Part shown: in pieces, positions 8,524 to 16,383 of the stretch
How the letters are laid out: each line of letters opens with the position of its first letter
How positions within the stretch are numbered: the stretch's first letter is position 1
Origin: Rossellomorea marisflavi
GTDB taxonomy: Bacteria > Bacillota > Bacilli > Bacillales > Bacillaceae_B
Assembly: GCF_022170785.1 (NCBI RefSeq)
Contig: NZ_CP081870.1
Span: 1,042,001-1,106,000 of the forward strand
Direction of reading: 5' to 3'
DNA length: 64,000 nucleotides
Made by a program: the position numbers and the translations under genes
Notes under the pieces: model-generated
What the model saw: only the letters and a program-made list of their open reading frames with translations
Database searches by the model: none
Told to the model about the DNA's origin: nothing

Positions 8524-8540
8524 AAGTCGGCATTTTTTTG
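8509..8540 (+). terminator. Rho-independent terminator overlapping the VOC stop codon
   Basis: The hairpin arms ATGCTGACTTTT and AAAAGTCGGCAT (8509-8520 and 8522-8533, one G-T pair) enclose the TAA stop and are followed by a run of seven Ts. Confidence 0.75.
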
Positions 8541-8556
8541 ATGAAAGGAATGAACG

Positions 8557-8913
8557 ATGATGAACTGTGAATGTGTAACCGGTACACCCGCTAAAATCCG
8601 GATCCAGGGCGACGTCGGTGCCGACCCCATTTGGTGCCATTCGTGCGGAAGCAACCTTGAATTGGAAGAGTTGCACCTCTCCGATCCTTTATCAAAAGAG
8701 CTCGCTGAGTGGGGTCGATCATACGGGGAATGGATTGATTGGGATAGTGATAAACTCCGACCCGGCGGAATCGAGATGGAGGAAGTCTTCAACCAAAAGG
8801 GCAGCGAGCTCACGTCCAGGGTGAAAAAAGAGCTTGTGGGAAGGTTCGATAGCATATACCTCCCCTCCACAAGTGCCCGATTCTATGCATCTATTGAAAA
8901 GCGTCGGTGGTGA
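8557..8913 (+). CDS. Conserved hypothetical protein with Cys-rich N-terminus
   Basis: I do not recognise a named function. The 118-residue product has CEC near residue 4 and CHSC near residue 27 (a CxC...CxxC zinc-ribbon-like pattern), then an acidic and aromatic middle (GRSYGEWIDWDSDKL) and a basic C-terminus. The start GTPAKIRIQGDVGADPIWC looks like a conserved block rather than a random ORF. AAAGGA at 8544-8549 supports ATG 8557. It is a single gene between two terminators. Confidence 0.65.
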   Translation: MMNCECVTGTPAKIRIQGDVGADPIWCHSCGSNLELEELHLSDPLSKELAEWGRSYGEWIDWDSDKLRPGGIEMEEVFNQKGSELTSRVKKELVGRFDSIYLPSTSARFYASIEKRRW

Positions 8914-9076
8914 TGGCACCGGCCTGCGCATGGACTCTAGTAGACTCCCACTAAGCGTGCCCGGTTCCAAACTGACGGATGTTGCCCGTGATAATCAGGA
9001 GAAGAGTCGATTAGTAAGAGTCCCTGTGGAATTGCCCATTTCCGCCATAAGGACGGAGCTATCCTGAGCCAATAAA

Positions 9077-9118
9077 ATACAAAAAGAAGCCGTTACAAGA
9101 AATGGCTTCTTTTTGTAT
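9077..9118. terminator. Strong bidirectional terminator
   Basis: A 15-bp perfect stem (9077-9091 with 9104-9118) surrounds a 12-nt loop, with A and T runs inside both arms. It ends both the rightward gene before it and the leftward hydrolase gene, whose last codons and stop lie inside it. Confidence 0.85.
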
Positions 9119-9857
9119 GGTCCTCGACCCATTTCCTCACCAAGTGGTTGAAAGAATCCGGATTGGCAAGGGGGGCTCCATGCCCGACACCTGGAAACAT
9201 GTATAGTGACCCTTTGGCTTTTGTTTGAATATCCTCGGCAGATTTTTTCATGATCGTCCTTTCTTTCCCTCCTGCGGTCACAAGCACACGGGCGGTTGTT
9301 TCTTGAAAGGAAGGGGGGATCTTGAATGACATATTCTCCACCAAGATTTGTTCCAATGTTGAGGCTTTTAGCTCCCTGCTTTCTTCCCAGTAGTTCTCAA
9401 CTAAAACATCAGGTAGATGAAGGCGGCGTGCCTGAAGCTTTGCGAACCAACGAAGTCTCGTTAACGGATGGGTGAGTCTCACAAGGGGTCGGATGACTGG
9501 GATGAGGGACGGCATCGGACGGGTCAGTGCGCTGTTGATGATGGCCGTCTCGGCACAGTGAGGGTTCATGCTTAGCATCTGCACGATGAGTTGGGCCCCC
9601 AGGGAAAAGCCGATAAGGTGGACAGGCTTCCCGGAGGATTTCTCTTCGATCATCGTGAGGAGGAGTCCTGCCGTCCCCTTCATCGTAAAGTCCAGATGCC
9701 GGCTTCCCCCATGTCCTGGCAGATCTGGAACCACACAATGGTAATCGGGGAATGCCTCTATTTGTTCGTTCCACATCCACCCGGATACTCCCCCGCCGTG
9801 AAGGAAGACCAATAAAGGAGCGCTTGTTTCTCCATATTCACATAAAGACAAGCTCAT
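9093..9857 (-). CDS. Alpha/beta hydrolase
   Basis: This is a 254-residue alpha/beta hydrolase fold protein. It has the oxyanion region LVFLHGGGVSGWMW, the PDLPGHGGS strand-loop, the nucleophile elbow GFSLGA (G-x-S-x-G) and a C-terminal His in PGVGHGAPLA. The substrate is unknown; relatives include esterases and lactonases. The ATG at 9857 is preferred: AAGGGG lies 9 nt upstream, while the longer GTG start at 9866 would abut it. The gene follows the MFS exporter with 18 nt between stop and start, so the two are co-transcribed. Its 3' end is embedded in the terminator at 9077-9118. Confidence 0.85.
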   Translation of the reverse strand: MSLSLCEYGETSAPLLVFLHGGGVSGWMWNEQIEAFPDYHCVVPDLPGHGGSRHLDFTMKGTAGLLLTMIEEKSSGKPVHLIGFSLGAQLIVQMLSMNPHCAETAIINSALTRPMPSLIPVIRPLVRLTHPLTRLRWFAKLQARRLHLPDVLVENYWEESRELKASTLEQILVENMSFKIPPSFQETTARVLVTAGGKERTIMKKSAEDIQTKAKGSLYMFPGVGHGAPLANPDSFNHLVRKWVEDHTKRSHFL

Positions 9858-9875
9858 TCTTAGCACCCCTTTCAG

Positions 9876-11117
9876 TTAAGAGACAGATGCGTTCTCCAGT
9901 GATTCTTCAAGATCAATCTCCCGCGTATCCTTCATGAGCATCGTCACACACCCGATGGCCGTGATCCATAGCCCGCAAAAAAGGAACACCCATGACACGC
10001 CCACAAGATCCGTGAGCCAGCCCATCAATAGGGAGGATACCGGAATCAAGAGGACGGAGGCGCTGGTCAGGATCCCGTTCACCCGTCCGCGGAGATTCTC
10101 CGGGACGATGACCGCCATGATCGTCTGCAGCATGATATTGGCCGTGGTGACGAAAAACATGGCGAATCCATAGAGGATGAAGGCGATGGACATAGTCTGG
10201 ATCAGGGCCATGGCAGCCAGGAGGGACCCAGAGAAGATAAAGCCTGCCGCCATGAGGAGAGAGGGCCGTACCTTCTTCTGAATGAATCCGATGATGACCC
10301 CAGCAATGACGCCGCCGACAAGTCCTGCCGAATTCAGGAAGCCGAAATCCTTCGCATCTCCCCCGTACTGACTGCTCGTCAATACGACGAGGAGGGGACC
10401 GAATGAAGCGATGTTGATGACGATACAAAGGAGGGCAATTTTCTTTAGGACCGGGTGGTCTTTGATCGCCTCCACTCCCTGGCGCATCTGGGTGCGCATG
10501 GACGGCCGCTCTTCTTGCACAGCTTCCGTATCGAATGGCTTCAGCACCCGGATAAAGGTCAATGCCAAGGCAGAGAACAAGAAGGCGACCGAGTTGATGA
10601 GTATACTTCCGGCCAGTGAGAACAAGGTGATCAGGAACCCTGAGGACGCATTGCCGGCCAGGGAAGACAGCTGACTGGTGGAGGATTTCATCCCGTATAG
10701 GGACGCCACCTTATCTTTGCTCACGATATTGGGGACGACCTTGTTCTCTGCTGGATTCGTGATGCTGTAGGCAAGGTAAAGCAGGAAGACGACGGCATAG
10801 ATGATGAAGACAAGGGTGAGTCCCTCTACATATAGGGAGGAGACGAATAGAATCCCCAAGAGGACGCTCGCGGAAAGAAGGGCAAGCCGCAATAGTTTCA
10901 CAGGATCAAAACGGTCGACGAGAACGCCTGCGAGGGGGCTTGCCACCACCATGGCAATCATACTCAAAGCCGCAATGACGGATGCCCCGAAGGCAGAGCC
11001 CGTTTCCGAATAAATGAACCACATCATGGCAAGATTGAACACCGTGCTGCCATAGGTTGATGTGACGTCGCTGATCAGCATGAGAACGATGTTTCGTTTG
11101 GTAGGGGATGCCTTCAA
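9876..11117 (-). CDS. MFS efflux transporter (DHA3/MefA-like)
   Basis: This is a 413-residue major facilitator protein with twelve predicted helices. Typical features are the loop after helix 2 with PLAGVLVDRFDPVKLL (the family's D-R motif) and the acidic-basic central loop (EAVQEERPSMRTQMRQG). It most resembles macrolide/enterobactin-type drug exporters of the DHA3 group; the substrate is not determined. The start is TTG 11117, supported by GGAGG (complement of 11126-11130) 8 nt away. It is divergent from the HTH-TPR regulator at 11278, which may control it. Confidence 0.87.
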   Translation of the reverse strand: MKASPTKRNIVLMLISDVTSTYGSTVFNLAMMWFIYSETGSAFGASVIAALSMIAMVVASPLAGVLVDRFDPVKLLRLALLSASVLLGILFVSSLYVEGLTLVFIIYAVVFLLYLAYSITNPAENKVVPNIVSKDKVASLYGMKSSTSQLSSLAGNASSGFLITLFSLAGSILINSVAFLFSALALTFIRVLKPFDTEAVQEERPSMRTQMRQGVEAIKDHPVLKKIALLCIVINIASFGPLLVVLTSSQYGGDAKDFGFLNSAGLVGGVIAGVIIGFIQKKVRPSLLMAAGFIFSGSLLAAMALIQTMSIAFILYGFAMFFVTTANIMLQTIMAVIVPENLRGRVNGILTSASVLLIPVSSLLMGWLTDLVGVSWVFLFCGLWITAIGCVTMLMKDTREIDLEESLENASVS

Positions 11118-11238
11118 TGGAAATACCTCCAGATTATGGTTTTTTAAGATTGATAAAATCGTACCACTATTTTCTGGGTAATGGAACTGTAAATTTGAAT
11201 TTAATTAAAATATTTATGAGTAAGGGAGATTGTGAGTG

Positions 11239-11247
11239 TGATATAAT
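11239..11247 (+). promoter_or_regulatory. Extended -10 promoter of the HTH-TPR gene
   Basis: TGaTATAAT (11239-11247) is a consensus extended -10 element 31 nt before the start codon, in an AT-rich divergent region. No good -35 hexamer is visible, as is common for extended -10 promoters. Confidence 0.5.
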
Positions 11248-11277
11248 GAGTATCATTAAAGTTGGAGGTGTCGCGAG

Positions 11278-12570
11278 ATGGGGCAGATCGGAAAGCGGAT
11301 TCGGCAGATCCGGAAGCGAAATGGAAAAACACTGGCTGATGTGGCCGGGGATAAGCTTTCGGTGAGCATGTTGAGTCTGATTGAAAATGGGAAGTCCAAC
11401 CCCACCATGGACAACCTCCGGCACATTGCCCGGATGCTTGAAGTGGGCGTCAGTGAATTGATCGGGGAAAGTGAAGGGGAAACGACGGAGCTTTGGAGGC
11501 AGGTCGAGGAGTGTTTATCGGAAAAAGGATTCACCGATCCTGACCGGGTGTACGGCCTGATCCATCCCCATCTCGATGAAATTGCACACACGTACCACGG
11601 TGCGGAGGTCTTTAAGATGTATGCCTATCTATTGGCCCTGAAGGGTGATCAGGCAGGTGCCACTCAATATATTGAAAAAGCCGAAGGGGTCTTTCTCAAC
11701 CTGGGGCACAGGCAAAAAGCAACCGAAACCCGTCGGGATCTTTCTATGTTCCATTTTCTGAACGGCCAGTATGAAGAAGCATTGGAGACCATCCTTGAAC
11801 TCAAACGGTTGATGGAAACAGAGCCGGAGATGACAGAGACCCCCGCGCTTAAGATCAAAGTGTTTTACAACATCGGCGGGATTCACCTGGCACTCGGTAA
11901 TCGGGAAGCAGGAAGGGACTTTCTATATGAAGCAGCACAGGAGAGTGCCCGGACGAGGGATATGACACGGGATCATGAAATCCTTTCAAACGGTGGATAT
12001 CTTGCCTTGATTCAAGGGGACATGGAGAGGTACCGCTACTACCATGATCGTTTGGCGCTGCTCGTCCAACTGACGGATGCAGAAGAAGTCCGGTTTGCCT
12101 ATTACTTTTTAAAGATGTTACACGCCTATCTAATAGAAGGAAATCCAGAAGAAATCGTTGGCCTTCATGCCCTCTATGAGGAGCAACCCGTTAAAGATAA
12201 GGCAATGAAGCTTGTGATGGACAGTTATATGAATCTGTATCTTGGAATAGCTTATTTCCATCTCGGTGAGCATGACAAGGCATTGGGGTATCTATCTCAA
12301 GTCCACGTACAGAATCCCATGGCCCGACACCCTTATGACGTGGCCACCAAAGCAGAATCGTATGCCTACAGTGCCCTGATCCTTTTTCGTAAAGGGGAAA
12401 CAGAAGAAGCAAAGAAAGAAGCTATTAGTGGCAGGGAGTCCGTACTGCCACTAATTGACCATCCGTCAAGGGACTTTGTCCTTTCTGTATATGAAGAGGT
12501 CATGAATCAAACGGGTGCCATGAAGGAGCCTCAAGGCTCCCTTCATGCAAAATGGAAAGAACAACTATAA
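11278..12570 (+). CDS. Helix-turn-helix regulator with TPR-like C-terminal domain
   Basis: This is a 430-residue regulator with an N-terminal XRE-type helix-turn-helix (about 5-60: IRQIRKRNGKTLADVAG, SMLSLIENGKSNPTMDNLRHIARML) followed by roughly 340 residues of alpha-helical, TPR-like repeats (for example AYLLALKGDQAGATQYIEKAE, YFHLGEHDKALGYLSQV). This layout is shared with RRNPP regulators (Rgg/PlcR/NprR) that bind signalling peptides, but no small peptide gene follows; the transcript ends at once. GGAGG at 11262-11266 supports the ATG. Likely target: the divergent MFS/hydrolase operon. A peptide ligand is speculation. Confidence 0.8.
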   Translation: MGQIGKRIRQIRKRNGKTLADVAGDKLSVSMLSLIENGKSNPTMDNLRHIARMLEVGVSELIGESEGETTELWRQVEECLSEKGFTDPDRVYGLIHPHLDEIAHTYHGAEVFKMYAYLLALKGDQAGATQYIEKAEGVFLNLGHRQKATETRRDLSMFHFLNGQYEEALETILELKRLMETEPEMTETPALKIKVFYNIGGIHLALGNREAGRDFLYEAAQESARTRDMTRDHEILSNGGYLALIQGDMERYRYYHDRLALLVQLTDAEEVRFAYYFLKMLHAYLIEGNPEEIVGLHALYEEQPVKDKAMKLVMDSYMNLYLGIAYFHLGEHDKALGYLSQVHVQNPMARHPYDVATKAESYAYSALILFRKGETEEAKKEAISGRESVLPLIDHPSRDFVLSVYEEVMNQTGAMKEPQGSLHAKWKEQL

Positions 12571-12571
12571 A

Positions 12572-12606
12572 AAAAGGAACGGGAAGTGTGACTCCCGTTC
12601 CTTTTC
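12572..12606. terminator. Bidirectional terminator
   Basis: A 13-bp perfect stem (12572-12584 with 12593-12605) has an 8-nt loop and T-rich flank on each strand, between the convergent HTH-TPR and VanZ genes. Confidence 0.85.
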
Positions 12607-13107
12607 TTATGCCGCTTTTCTGCGCGTATGACTCGTCTTGGATATGAATAGCAGTTTCTGCACCCAATCCCAGGTAAAGATCCAGTAGCCGATCAGGCTG
12701 CCGCTGACGTTCAGGATGATGTCATCCACATCGAAGCTTCCCGTTTTGGTGATGAGTTGGGTCGATTCTACACCCAGGATCATGATGGTCATGGTGAGGA
12801 TCAACGCTTTGACACTGCGCATCCTTCGGAAAAGGAGTGGCAGGTAAAGGCCCATGGGAAGGAAAGCAATGAGATTCCCTCCCAGGTTCGTGATCGGGAT
12901 GTTGATGGGAAGAGATCCCGTGATGAGAGCCTGCAAATAGGTCAAGATCGTACGGAACGGTATGAAGTTCGAGCTGAAGCGGATGTACTGGGCATACGTG
13001 ATCTCACTTGCCCCGAATGTCCTTTGGTCAAGGAAAAGCAGATTCACGCAAACGGCGATGTACACGATGAAGCTTAGGATGATAATGGATTTGATGATGC
13101 GATTCAT
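12607..13107 (-). CDS. VanZ family membrane protein
   Basis: This is a 166-residue VanZ-like protein with four to five membrane helices. The family signature is visible: NFIPFRTI after the first helix, NLGGNLIAFLPMGLYLPLLF in the middle, and the ESTQLITKTGSFDVDDIILNVSGSLIGYW segment with the conserved E-x-x-Q and DxDD residues. VanZ proteins give low-level teicoplanin resistance in Tn1546, but most chromosomal copies are uncharacterised. GGAGGTACCTACC before ATG 13107 is a strong ribosome site. It stands alone downstream of the pilin operon. Confidence 0.88.
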   Translation of the reverse strand: MNRIIKSIIILSFIVYIAVCVNLLFLDQRTFGASEITYAQYIRFSSNFIPFRTILTYLQALITGSLPINIPITNLGGNLIAFLPMGLYLPLLFRRMRSVKALILTMTIMILGVESTQLITKTGSFDVDDIILNVSGSLIGYWIFTWDWVQKLLFISKTSHTRRKAA

Positions 13108-13167
13108 GGTAGGTACCTCCGAATAGATTCTCGCCTATTATACCAATTATTAGTAGGATTGGGAGGT

Positions 13168-14619
13168 TTATTTTTCCCTGACCGGGTCGGAGGTGATGAG
13201 CCCATCAGGGATTTCGGTGCTTCCGCCAGGGGCAAACGGGACGTCATTGAGATTGATGGATTCATAGATGACATCTGCGCCTCCAGCTCCTTCAAACGAT
13301 TTTGATACGATCATACCTTTGACCGTACAGCCCCCGAGAACTTGAAATGTTGAATTCGGAGCGTAGATCAGAGTGGAATACGCACGTGCACCACCGGTGA
13401 TGGTGACATTCTTCCCTCCTGTGAAAATGTGACCCTGAAATCCGCCGCTTCCGTTCATTTCGATATCTGCATTTTCAGCATAGAGGGAACCGAAGATCTT
13501 CTGATTGCCTCCCAGTTTGACGCTGGATGATGCGGTGGATTTGGCCAGGTAGATGTTCAGGCGCTTGATGTCACTATCATTATTCACCGTGCTCCCGGAT
13601 CCCATGCTGATCTCATTCTTGACGTAGATCGTGAGTTTGCCTGTCCCTTTCAGGATGATGTGTCCGTTTTGGACATTGAGGTGATCCACCACGATGGCCT
13701 TGTCCGTATTTCCGACATTGATATAAAGGGTATAATTGGAGCCCATTTTGATTTCCTTGAAGGCGGTATTGTTATTAAGCTTGAGTTCATAATCAGCTGC
13801 AAGATAGTTATCCACCTGCAGGACACCATTATTGATCACGTTGTATTTATTGTATTCATTTCCCACTGTCACATTTGGGTGAAGCGGGTAGCTTGGGTAG
13901 GAAGGAAAAGGAGGTAGCTGAAACTGTGCCTGTTCTTTGAATGGTTGAGGTTGCGGAACCTTCATATAATCAGGTTTGTAGATGGCTATATTCTCGGATC
14001 CCTTTGGTACATAGATGTTCCCGTCGATCCCGGCACCGCCGTCGAATTGAATCGTGCTTGCTGCCTTGGAATTCGTCCCCATATTTCCTTTGATGTGGGC
14101 TCCACCGGAAAGGGAAATGGTTGTATCGGTGTATACGGCCAGGTCTTTGTTGAGGGGAAGCCCGCCCTTCATCTCCCAGCTGATCGTAAACGTCTTCTCC
14201 AGCTGCTTGGTTCGTTTTCCGATGGTGCCGACGGAGGTGATTTTGTACCGACGCGGGTTTTCACCCGATACCTTGGCTATGGTCACTTTGGCTGAAGGCT
14301 TCTCTCCGAATGAAGTGGCGAAATCAGTGAGATTGGTCGTTTTCACGATTTGGGACTCTAGGTTGGTGTAAAAGGCCGGTGCGGTCGATTGAAGTGGGTA
14401 GAGCTTGCGCGCCGCGTCCTCGGCAGCCTTCATCTGCTTGGTGATGCCGGCTTCGGCGATGTAATAGGCAGATTGATTGTCCCGTTCGGATGAAGTGGTC
14501 TTCGTGTTATTGATGACGATGCTCATCACACCCATCCCGAGCACCGTCAGGACGGTCATGAGAAGGAGGACCATCAGGAGGGACATGCCCCGTTCATTTG
14601 TGAGGTATTTTTTAAACAT
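13168..14619 (-). CDS. PilX-like pilus assembly protein with repetitive beta-rich C-terminus
   Basis: This is a 483-residue protein starting MFKKYLTNERG followed by a long hydrophobic helix (MSLLMVLLLMTVLTVLGMGVMSI), as in PilX N-terminal-type pilins: the cleavage glycine is present, but residue +5 is not the usual Glu. The remainder is Gly/Asn/Thr-rich and beta-like (SLSGGAHIKGNMG, SMGSGSTVNNDSD, KLGGNQKIFGSLYAENADIEMNGSGGFQGHIFTGG), recalling polymer-forming or bactofilin-like parallel beta folds. It is the last gene of a three-gene pilin operon. Exposed on the cell surface or pilus tip is a reasonable inference; the partner assembly ATPase is not in the window. Confidence 0.8.
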   Translation of the reverse strand: MFKKYLTNERGMSLLMVLLLMTVLTVLGMGVMSIVINNTKTTSSERDNQSAYYIAEAGITKQMKAAEDAARKLYPLQSTAPAFYTNLESQIVKTTNLTDFATSFGEKPSAKVTIAKVSGENPRRYKITSVGTIGKRTKQLEKTFTISWEMKGGLPLNKDLAVYTDTTISLSGGAHIKGNMGTNSKAASTIQFDGGAGIDGNIYVPKGSENIAIYKPDYMKVPQPQPFKEQAQFQLPPFPSYPSYPLHPNVTVGNEYNKYNVINNGVLQVDNYLAADYELKLNNNTAFKEIKMGSNYTLYINVGNTDKAIVVDHLNVQNGHIILKGTGKLTIYVKNEISMGSGSTVNNDSDIKRLNIYLAKSTASSSVKLGGNQKIFGSLYAENADIEMNGSGGFQGHIFTGGKNVTITGGARAYSTLIYAPNSTFQVLGGCTVKGMIVSKSFEGAGGADVIYESINLNDVPFAPGGSTEIPDGLITSDPVREK

Positions 14620-14625
14620 GACTGG

Positions 14626-15048
14626 TCACTTCCTTATGTACAGTGTCGTGGATAATGAGGATGCTTTTTTGTTTTCGTTTGTCTTGCTCTTAAGGGTGAG
14701 GGTAACGTTCCCGTCTTTTTGGCTGGCTGAGAAGGAGGCGATATTCTCACCGATGACTTTGGACCCTTTTTGCAGGGTACTGCCTTTAAGCTCGATTTTT
14801 CCTGTATCGGTCTGGATGGTGTTGTTTGTCACAGAGATCGAAGAGGCGGAACGGATTTCTTTCGTCAGGAGATTCATGGCAAGCCTGACATCTGCTTCGT
14901 GGGATACTTGTTCCGTTTGATTGACGAACTGCTTTTGTCCAAAGATCTGGACGTTGGCGATCAGGACCATGACGATGGCGAGGACGACCATGGCCCCCAA
15001 CAGTTCGATCAGGGTGACACCGCGTTCATTATGGATCAGCTTCTTCAT
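14626..15048 (-). CDS. Type IV pilin-like protein (prepilin cleavage motif)
   Basis: This is a 140-residue protein with a class III signal peptide: MKKLIHNERG, then VTLIELLGAMVVLAIVMVLIANV with Glu at mature position 5, the signature for prepilin peptidase processing. The short C-terminal domain (EVSHEADVRLAMNLLTKEIRSA, then beta strands) resembles minor pseudopilins of the ComGF/GspJ kind. It overlaps the upstream pilin gene by 4 nt and lies 6 nt before the PilX-like gene, so it is the middle gene of the operon. The order fits a minor pilin cassette rather than the seven-gene comG operon. Confidence 0.87.
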   Translation of the reverse strand: MKKLIHNERGVTLIELLGAMVVLAIVMVLIANVQIFGQKQFVNQTEQVSHEADVRLAMNLLTKEIRSASSISVTNNTIQTDTGKIELKGSTLQKGSKVIGENIASFSASQKDGNVTLTLKSKTNENKKASSLSTTLYIRK

Positions 15049-15479
15049 GGTGTTTTCCCCCAGCGGTTGATCGTCTCCATCTGAGCGAGGAGTTTGCTCT
15101 TCCCGGAATTCGGGTACACCTTGACCAGGACGCTGGATAGTCCATCCACGGGTGTTTTGATGGAGATTTCGATATAGGCTTCTGACGTTTCTTTTTTATA
15201 GTAGTAGCGCTCTGTGTCTTTTCTTAGGTAGGTGGCGTTTTTTAATGAGCCGATCGAGGTTTCATTAAGCGTCGTCATCTGCTGGTGGAGTTCTTCCATC
15301 GTCGTCTGGGCGACGTAGGTGGCATCCAGCATGTCCTCCGACACTTTTGTCGAGGTCATGGAGTGGCCGAACAGGGGCACGAATACCGCGAGGATGACAC
15401 TTAAGATGACCAGTGACGCAAGAATTTCAACAAGGGTGATACCGCGGGCGTTGCGCGTATATTGAAGGATTCGTTTCAT
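15045..15479 (-). CDS. Type IV pilin-like protein (GspI/PilV-like)
   Basis: This is a 144-residue pseudopilin, first in the operon. The N-terminus reads MKRILQYTRNARG followed by ITLVEILASLVILSVILAV, a clear prepilin peptidase site with Glu5. The mature domain (DATYVAQTTMEELHQQM, then KTPVDGLSSVLVKVYP) resembles type II secretion minor pseudopilin GspI/PilV. The next gene begins inside its stop (ATGA), so translation is coupled. No prepilin peptidase, ATPase or polytopic membrane protein is nearby; the trio would depend on the competence machinery or another locus. Confidence 0.87.
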   Translation of the reverse strand: MKRILQYTRNARGITLVEILASLVILSVILAVFVPLFGHSMTSTKVSEDMLDATYVAQTTMEELHQQMTTLNETSIGSLKNATYLRKDTERYYYKKETSEAYIEISIKTPVDGLSSVLVKVYPNSGKSKLLAQMETINRWGKTP

Positions 15480-15611
15480 GGTTCGACCATCCTTTGTTTC
15501 CGTATTTTTCTATTCATATAGTACCATAGACTGTGAGTCTTTTGGGTTATTTTTGACGCGTGGGGATGGTTCCTGTGCGCCATTTGCTTTTAGATGGACG
15601 TTTCATAGGAA

Positions 15612-15641
15612 TTGAGCCCATGAATCGAAACATGATAGACT
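15612..15641 (+). promoter_or_regulatory. Tentative promoter of the structured leader and CxCxxC gene
   Basis: TTGAGC (15612-15617) and TAGACT (15636-15641) are separated by 18 nt, about 30 nt before the start of the structured leader. The hexamers are only partial matches. Confidence 0.3.
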
Positions 15642-15670
15642 GATAATGATAAAGGACGTGAAAATATGTC

Positions 15671-15741
15671 AGGTACTGAAGCAAAGAAGCCTTTCCTTAG
15701 TACCTGCCTGTAGGGGACAGACCTTGAGGCCCCGTGCAGGC
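15671..15741 (+). ncRNA. Candidate structured 5' leader (two stems) upstream of the CxCxxC gene
   Basis: Two stems can be drawn. The first pairs AGGTACT (15671-15677) with AGTACCT (15699-15705). The second starts directly after it: GCCTG (15706-15710) with CAGGC (15737-15741), and inside it GGGG (15713-15716) with CCCC (15730-15733). They are stacked head to tail with no linker and end 12 nt before a GGGAGG ribosome site (15755-15760). No terminator or known riboswitch consensus was recognised. A cis-regulatory or small RNA role is an inference. Confidence 0.4.
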
Positions 15742-15769
15742 GGGTTCCATTCAAGGGAGGTCTTCATCT

Positions 15770-16042
15770 ATGAAGAATCGAAACCGTGCCATTACACGGC
15801 ACCAGCGCAGTCGAATCATCCAACAAAAATTGTACGTCGTCCGCAATGTGTGGGGAAGGGATGAGAAGGAATCCATCCTCCATCCGTTCATCGCGCACCC
15901 TGGGAAACTGGCCAAGGGGAAATTGAATTGTTCATGCAGGATGTGCAAATACGATAAACACTATAAAATTTTAAAATCCACCGTAGCATCGAAGCTTGAG
16001 CTCATGCAACAGGAAGTGGACGAATACTGGTCAGAAGAATAA
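15770..16042 (+). CDS. Small basic protein with CxCxxC motif
   Basis: I do not know a function. The 90-residue product has a basic N-terminus (KNRNRAITRHQRSRIIQQKLYVVRNVW), a PGKLAKGKLNCSCRMCKYDKHYK segment with three cysteines (CSCRMC) that could bind metal, and an acidic helix at the end. I recall similar short proteins in other Bacillaceae as hypotheticals; the basic and Cys-rich make-up suggests nucleic-acid or ribosome binding. GGGAGG at 15755-15760 supports the ATG. It has its own leader and terminator, so it is a regulated monocistronic unit. Confidence 0.7.
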   Translation: MKNRNRAITRHQRSRIIQQKLYVVRNVWGRDEKESILHPFIAHPGKLAKGKLNCSCRMCKYDKHYKILKSTVASKLELMQQEVDEYWSEE

Positions 16043-16080
16043 AGAAAGGGACCTCCGTCTTGAGGTCCCTTTCTTTATTT
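16041..16080 (+). terminator. Strong terminator after the CxCxxC gene
   Basis: A 15-bp perfect stem (16041-16055 with 16062-16076), a 6-nt loop and a terminal ATTT. The stem begins inside the stop codon. Confidence 0.85.
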
Positions 16081-16083
16081 AAA

Positions 16084-16257
16084 TTGATAGGTATTGTTTT
16101 CACCGGTGGCGGAGGAGAGGGTGATGATATCATCACTCCTATGAGCGGTGTAAAGTTTGCTCATGAGGCAAAGCATAAACCAAACCTATTGCTTCAGACA
16201 AGCAATGATGGCATGAAAGAAAAGATCGAAACACTCATGAAACAGGGCACTGTATAA
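16084..16257 (+). pseudogene. Possible short gene remnant between terminator and dnaN paralogue
   Basis: This open stretch (from TTG about 16084) encodes about 57 residues ending KHKPNLLLQTSNDGMKEKIETLMKQGTV, which reads like genuine protein rather than noise, but I cannot place it in a family. The only ribosome-like site (GGAGGAG at 16111-16117) lies inside it. Within it is the perfect palindrome GTGATGATATCATCAC (16121-16136). It may be the tail of a deleted gene. The rest of 16078-16383 holds nothing else I can identify. Confidence 0.2.
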
Positions 16258-16383
16258 AAAATACATGCAAATTCTAGTAATATTTATCCATATCCTCCTT
16301 CGTTTTCTGGTAAACTAGTTCGGGTAGGGAAATATTTGCGCGTAATTGTAAGAATAATAGAAAAGTTCCGAGGGGGAAATGTG

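Noticed and set aside
8834-9067. Open frame between the Cys-rich gene and the terminator
   Set aside because: No ribosome site, overlaps the end of the preceding gene in another frame, and the residues look unlike a protein.
12520-12547. Hairpin near the end of the HTH-TPR gene as a terminator
   Set aside because: It lies in coding sequence and lacks a T run; a much better terminator follows at 12572.
15741-15760. tRNA T-loop-like string (GGTTCCATTC) in the structured leader
   Set aside because: The 5' acceptor arm, D-arm and anticodon arm are absent, so it is not a tRNA.
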